This document shows, in pieces, positions 59,567 to 64,000 of a DNA stretch of 64,000 nt. The stretch is from Acarospora socialis. Lineage: Eukaryota; Ascomycota; Lecanoromycetes; Acarosporales; Acarosporaceae. The notes below the pieces were generated by a model, which saw only the letters and a program-made list of their open reading frames with translations, did not search any database and was not told the DNA's origin. The stretch spans positions 1,582,135 through 1,646,134 of the forward strand of contig JAMYGW020000010.1 in NCBI GenBank assembly GCA_025617375.2. Direction: 5' to 3'. Positions within the stretch are counted from its first letter, which is position 1. Each line of letters starts with the position of its first letter. Made by a program: the position numbers and the translations under genes.

Positions 59567-62500
59567 TTCCAGCTTGGCCTTGTTCTGGCATATGCACCTG
59601 CTTGAAAGCGTTGTAATCTGTAACCTTAGAGGGGACAATCTTTCCACGGCAACTGGGACATTTGATGTTCGCAGCGCCTTCGTCCCCGTGTGCGAGCGCC
59701 TGTGCTGGGTCTGAGATTTTGGCAAAGCATTCAGAACATGTGCTATGCCCACAGGGGATGAAGATGGCGGGGTTGTCGACGCCGTCGTAACAAACGGGGC
59801 ATTCGAAGGCTGTCTCGGATTTGATCCTCTCTACAACTTCTGGGGCGAGTTCTGCCGCTAGGGCAAGCATGTCCTTGATGGTCACATCCGGGTTGGCCGT
59901 AAGGATTCCAAAGTCCTTGATCAGGTGAGGATGGCAGCAAGCTTGCCGCAGTCGGAGAAGCAACACCAACACATTTGTATAATTGCGACCAACCGTATTG
60001 GCTTTGAGATATTTGTTGAACTGAAGTTGCGTTTTAGTCTCTAAGGCACGATAGAATGCCTCTTCGTCCTCGCTGAACACCGCGTGCTGGAATTCTGTTG
60101 TTCTTTCGGGGAGGTTGAGGATGGGCTTGCCATCGATCTTCGACTTCTTCGTTCGCCGAAGTAGTATGGCTTTAAGCAACGCTTGTAGTTTTCGCATAGC
60201 TTGGTCTTTCGCAGCTTGGCTGTTGCCCTTTAGTGGTCGGGTAAAGTCCTATAGAGAGATTAGTATATAACACATACCTGATGAGGTTCATAAAGCTTAC
60301 CCTGTTGAATCGCTCGCTCTCGTTGTAAGGCTTGATACGGAGGAAATGGATGAGAGAGTACAGCTCCCCAACATTGTTCATCATAGGGGTCCCACTCATA
60401 CAGAACCTCGTCAAAGCCTGAAGATTGGAAGCAGCTTGAGCGGCCTTAGTTGCTTTGTTCTTGATGCACTGCGCCTCGTCGATGATCGCACTACATCCAG
60501 ACTCAGTTAGATATGGGCATATGGATGTGGGTTTTAGGCACAGCACAGAAAATGAATGACCTACCGGTACCACTTGCACTCGTCTCCCAGAAGAGGTAAC
60601 CTATCTTTACTACTTGGCCGCCAGTCCTTGTTAGCGCGCAGCTTGAAGTCAATTGCCTCCTTGCGTTTTAGTTCATTCGCGAGCGTGCCAAAAGTCGTAA
60701 GCACAACGTCGTACTTTTTCAGTTCGGCGAAAGTGGTGTCCCTTTTGGAGCCATGTAAGATGTATGTGGTGAGAGCGTGATGGCCGCTTTTGAGTTTCTT
60801 TTGGATCTCCCTCTCCCACTGTTTCATTAAGGCAACAGGGGCTACGATCAGATTCGTCTTCCGTAAGGGGTCGGGAGATCTTCGTGAGACCATGAGTGCC
60901 AATGCTTGGATGGTCTTGCCCAGTCCCATGTCGTCTGCCAGTATACCACCCTTGTTAGAACCCTCCTCCATGTTCTTCATCCATGTCAGCCCTAACTTCT
61001 GATGCGGCATGAGGGGGTACTTCATTGCTTCTGGGTCTCCCTCCCGGTTTTCAGGAAGCTCCTCATCAGGCCGGATGTTCTCTAAAAGAGATTTAATCTC
61101 CTCTCGGGTCCGTGTAGGGTCGTTTGTTAGGTAGTCGTAGCGATCCAAGTAATTTTGATGTAATTCTTTCCCGTACGGTTCATCTAATCTTGTGGAGCCA
61201 AAAATGTCCATACCAGATGCGCTGCCAATAGCATGTGGATTGGTGGAAGAGCCCGGAAGGCCGACACCGCCGTAGCCTGTGATTGCCCCTGGATAAGTGT
61301 CGATCTCCCCGTCGAGAAATGAGTATGCTGCGTTCTTGGCACCTTGTGCTGCGTTCATCAACCCCAGGCCAACCATGCCCGCCATACCCGAGAGCCAGGA
61401 AGGCCGTTGCTGCGTCCCGCTTGAGCTAGAACCATATATGCTCGAATCCCCATATCCGGTAAGCGACGAGTGGGATGTGTCTGGGTCCATCGAGAAGTGA
61501 TTCTGAGTATCCTGCAGTGCGTCAAGCCAAGGCGTCGAAGCATCGAGTTGCTCAATATCAGCCCAGGAAGCTTTACTGGCGAAACCGTCCGATAGAGGCA
61601 TACGTGTGTAGTCAGGTGTTGTACCCGGCCATGTACTATTTGCTAGCGTTTGGCTCTTTCTATTGCTCTCCGGGAAGTCCTTGGCCGCAATCTCCTCTAA
61701 GTCGCTGCTGTCGCTTCCGAGGTCGATAAATGACGATGGAACGTGTTGGGATGGTGTCTGTCCACTAGCTCTTTGACTCCACTCTGGCTTGATGTGTGGC
61801 AGCGGTGCAGTCCGTCCGAGATGGTTGTTGTGCTTTTCTTGTGAGTGATCGTGTGAGGAAGCGCTTGCAAGTGGTTGACCACGAGCAGGTTGAGTGAGCA
61901 TGGGTCGAGAGCCTTTCCCATCAAAACTTAGCGTCGCCTGTGATGAAGGTTGCTGGTATAATCGTCGCCGAAAAGACTCTTCTTCGCTCAGTTTCTTCGC
62001 AAGCTCTGCACTCTTTCGTTCCTGCTCAATTAGCTCCAACATCTCCCTTTGAGACCGTCGGAAGTCCTCTATGTCCCCTTTAGGATCTCCTCCAGTAAGA
62101 CGAATGAATTCGGGATCGTCCGGCAGTTCAAGTGATTCGAGTGAAGAGGGCGTTGTGGGAGCTGTTACCGCTGGACTCGGTGTGTAGCGCATGGCTTTCG
62201 CCTCGGGTGGGCCTCCGCTGTTGTTATTAACCGTAAGACTCTCACGTGGGCGCTTTCGACTTGGGAGTGGGACAGAGGACGGAGAGGATCCGGCAGAGGT
62301 CTTCTGAGGACTTGAGGTTGATGGTAGAGACTCCTGGTTCACCTGGACCCCAGTTTCTGATGGTGTTGGATACAGGTTGTCAAGATCATCGAAGTTGAAG
62401 TCCTCAAGACCTGTAGTAGAATTCCACAGCCCATCGCCATTCGGGCTTGCTGATGTCGGATGCTCTGCCCATATGTCTAATGGCCGACTTGTCGAGCTAT

Positions 62501-62741
62501 CGCTGGTTCCTTTGAGAATCCTCATGACCTCATCGTCATCGTCATCGTCGTTCTGGGTCCTCTCTTGCTCCATATGCTTCTCTCTGTATCGCCGTTCCAG
62601 ATCCTCAAGCTCCATGTCCAACTCCATCTTCCTCTCTATGTACGAGATAGACGTCTCGTCGAGGGTGTTGATCAGTCTTTGTGTGTGGGTAATCTCATCC
62701 TCGATGTCCTGAAGTGAAGCTGTTGCCGGTAAGCTCGACAT
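59567..62741 (-). pseudogene. SNF2/RING helicase (ULS1/RIS1-like), truncated by telomere repeats
   Basis: Uls1/Ris1-type proteins are nuclear SNF2 ATPases with a RING finger, acting on chromatin and SUMO-modified targets. Three exons: 62741-60565, 60490-60301 and 60248 down to 59567. The ATG at 62741 begins MSSLPATASLQDIEDEI; an upstream in-frame GTG is not a start. After a 580-residue disordered region come GGILADDMGLGKTIQ (Walker A), VLTTFGTLANEL, AIIDEAQCIKN (DEAQ), FCMSGTPMMNN, ILLRRTKKSKIDGKPI and the RING (CPVCYDG, CGHSTCSEC, CPSCRGK). The homologous protein would go on to the second helicase lobe, but after HMPEQGQAG the frame enters CCCTAA repeats, encoding Thr-Leu dipeptides to a stop at 59397. 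The protein cannot be a working ATPase. Confidence 0.9.
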
Positions 62742-64000
62742 TGCGCGACAAGGCTGTCTTGTCGTTAAAGTCAGCCGAAGGCGACCATGGAAGGGCTGTG
62801 ATGGAACAACAGCCTCAGTCACAGCTACCAAGCTGCTGACGGAAGATCGAAAAGGAGATATAGTTGTCAGCACAGGAAGCGAATGTCAGAAGGCACTGGG
62901 GCCTTTGTAATGAGCGTTATCCTGACTCGAAGACAGTGGAAGGAACCCCTAAGGTAAGGTTGAAGACCGGCAAACTCCGATGCTTTAAGTAAAGAACTTA
63001 CTGTACACGAAATGATAGACTAGATTGGACAAGTTATTGTCTTCTCTCTTTGCTACCTATACGTGCTCTCAAGTTGTCGCAGCTGAAAGAGCGTGGAGAA
63101 ACTGCTTCACACAATCATCAGGCGCGTTGGATACACATTACCTTAAGGTAATGTATAGAACCCAGCAAGTACAGATACCTTACCCACCGTAGGTAAGATC
63201 CGGGTGACGGTGTGGCGATCCAGTAGTAAGCACTAACTACATTAGTACTAAGGTACAGTGAATTACAAGAGCATGATGCACCTGTACCCCAATATTTCCT
63301 CACATTCACCTCATATGACAGACTTAAATGAATATTCAGATAGGCTTCAGGTGATGTGTCTGATGCCTTCGTGATCAACCGGACGTCGTATCGTTACTGT
63401 ACAGAAATGATCTGCCAACAACAAGGCTTGTCCTGTTGGAGGACCGGTGAGTTAGCCTATCAGAAGTGATAAGCTCGTGGTAACACAAACAGTGACACGC
63501 TATTGAGTCCCTTGCCTACGTGCGTGGCGTGAGCCTCAAGAATATTCTGTATTTATGAGGATGTTAGGCAACAGCGGATGCCTAGCTGAAGCCAGAACAA
63601 GACAGAAGCGATGGGAATATCTACAAGCACAACAGCCTTACGGTCTCGCGACCCAGAGGCAACAACGGTCTCACTCAGGACCGCAGCATCTCCAACCAGG
63701 CAGGATAACCAGCGTAACAGAGTTAGTAAAGCCTTTACGAAACCCAAAGCAAGGTGATTCAGCAATGGCTTGTGATCCAGACGCCAGGATGTTTCAAGAT
63801 ACCCGCTTGAAGACCAGCCGTGATGGCAGAAGAAAAACCTGCGAGACAACCAAATGTAACGGTGCCTGGATTAGTTGTGACAAGAATGTTCGTAGCCATC
63901 GTCCCCCATTTCCTACTCCCCGGTTCTTGTTGCCACTGCGTAAGCTTCACTCGCTCAGGATGGACCCTAGCTGCTGTGAGATCGAAGCAGTAACTAGCAA
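62742..64000. other. Upstream region of the helicase gene; right end of window
   Basis: Holds the helicase promoter with the palindrome at 63135-63154. On the minus strand, 63950-63759 reads TNPGTVTFGCLAGFSSAITA and an adjoining frame down to 63553 contains hydrophobic stretches; this could be part of a membrane-protein gene extending beyond the window, but no family is recognised and frames change between the two. Confidence 0.35.
63135..63154. promoter_or_regulatory. 20-bp palindrome containing TACCTTAAGGTA (copy 3)
   Basis: ACATTACCTTAAGGTAATGT is a perfect 20-bp palindrome about 400 bp upstream of the truncated helicase gene. The 12-bp core is identical to copies at 32945 and 37187. Binding of a homodimeric factor is inferred. 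Confidence 0.5.

Noticed and set aside
59357-59616. Plus-strand open frames of Leu-Gly or Val-Arg repeats
   Set aside because: They are translations of the telomere hexamers, which lack stops in these frames; no gene context.
1-64000. tRNA genes, rRNA, CRISPR arrays, bacterial-type operons or origins
   Set aside because: No cloverleaf with box A/B was found by eye, and the window is plainly eukaryotic nuclear DNA; a tRNA scan would be decisive.

Overview
The window is nuclear DNA of a filamentous ascomycete (Pezizomycotina). Genes are split by many short introns (about 48-120 nt, GT...AG, CTNAC-type branch sites). The gene set is typical of moulds (UVE1, HsbA-type wall protein, DUF3176 protein, fungal PLD and APP1, MFS and MATE exporters), and a telomere array of the TTAGGG type is present. 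Species cannot be fixed from the sequence alone.

Layout. 0-5 kb: an MFS exporter running off the left edge and a MATE exporter. 6.4-8 kb: a secreted-looking agmatinase/arginase-family enzyme. 9.4-10.6 kb: a broken arrestin-like gene. 11.7-13 kb: an aquaporin with an altered second NPA box. 16.5-19.1 kb: an ADH1-type alcohol dehydrogenase followed by a short-chain dehydrogenase. 19.2-27 kb: a 'graveyard' with remnants of a coiled-coil gene, possibly a metalloprotease, an XPG/GEN1-type nuclease and a UPF1-like helicase. 28.6-42 kb: a compact housekeeping block holding a large protein with three similar CxxC modules, PGA2, MHF1/CENP-S (four small exons), a four-helix membrane protein, two divergent zinc alcohol dehydrogenases, and the UV endonuclease UVE1. 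42.9-56 kb: a decayed HsbA gene, APP1, a two-HKD phospholipase D, a decayed FAD monooxygenase and a DUF3176 membrane protein.

The most remarkable part is the right end. From about 56.8 to 59.4 kb lies an AT-rich block with no CpG and essentially no CpC/GpG, while GpC and CpA remain common. It is followed by a short TATATG microsatellite and then by 22 telomere hexamers (59435-59566, 21 of them perfect TTAGGG). The array ends inside the coding sequence of a SNF2/RING helicase (ULS1/RIS1-like), which keeps its first ATPase lobe and RING finger but loses the second helicase lobe. The repeat polarity is that of a right-hand chromosome end belonging to the AT-rich side. The simplest reading is therefore a capped, transposon-rich chromosome end joined to a broken gene, not a telomere newly added to that break. 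An assembly join must be excluded.

Five loci (arrestin, coiled-coil, GEN1-like, HsbA, FAD monooxygenase) show a premature stop or lost splice donor that one C-to-T or G-to-A change could explain; four of them also have frameshifts, and the HsbA locus instead lacks its first exon. A perfect 12-bp palindrome TACCTTAAGGTA occurs three times in intergenic DNA, far above chance.
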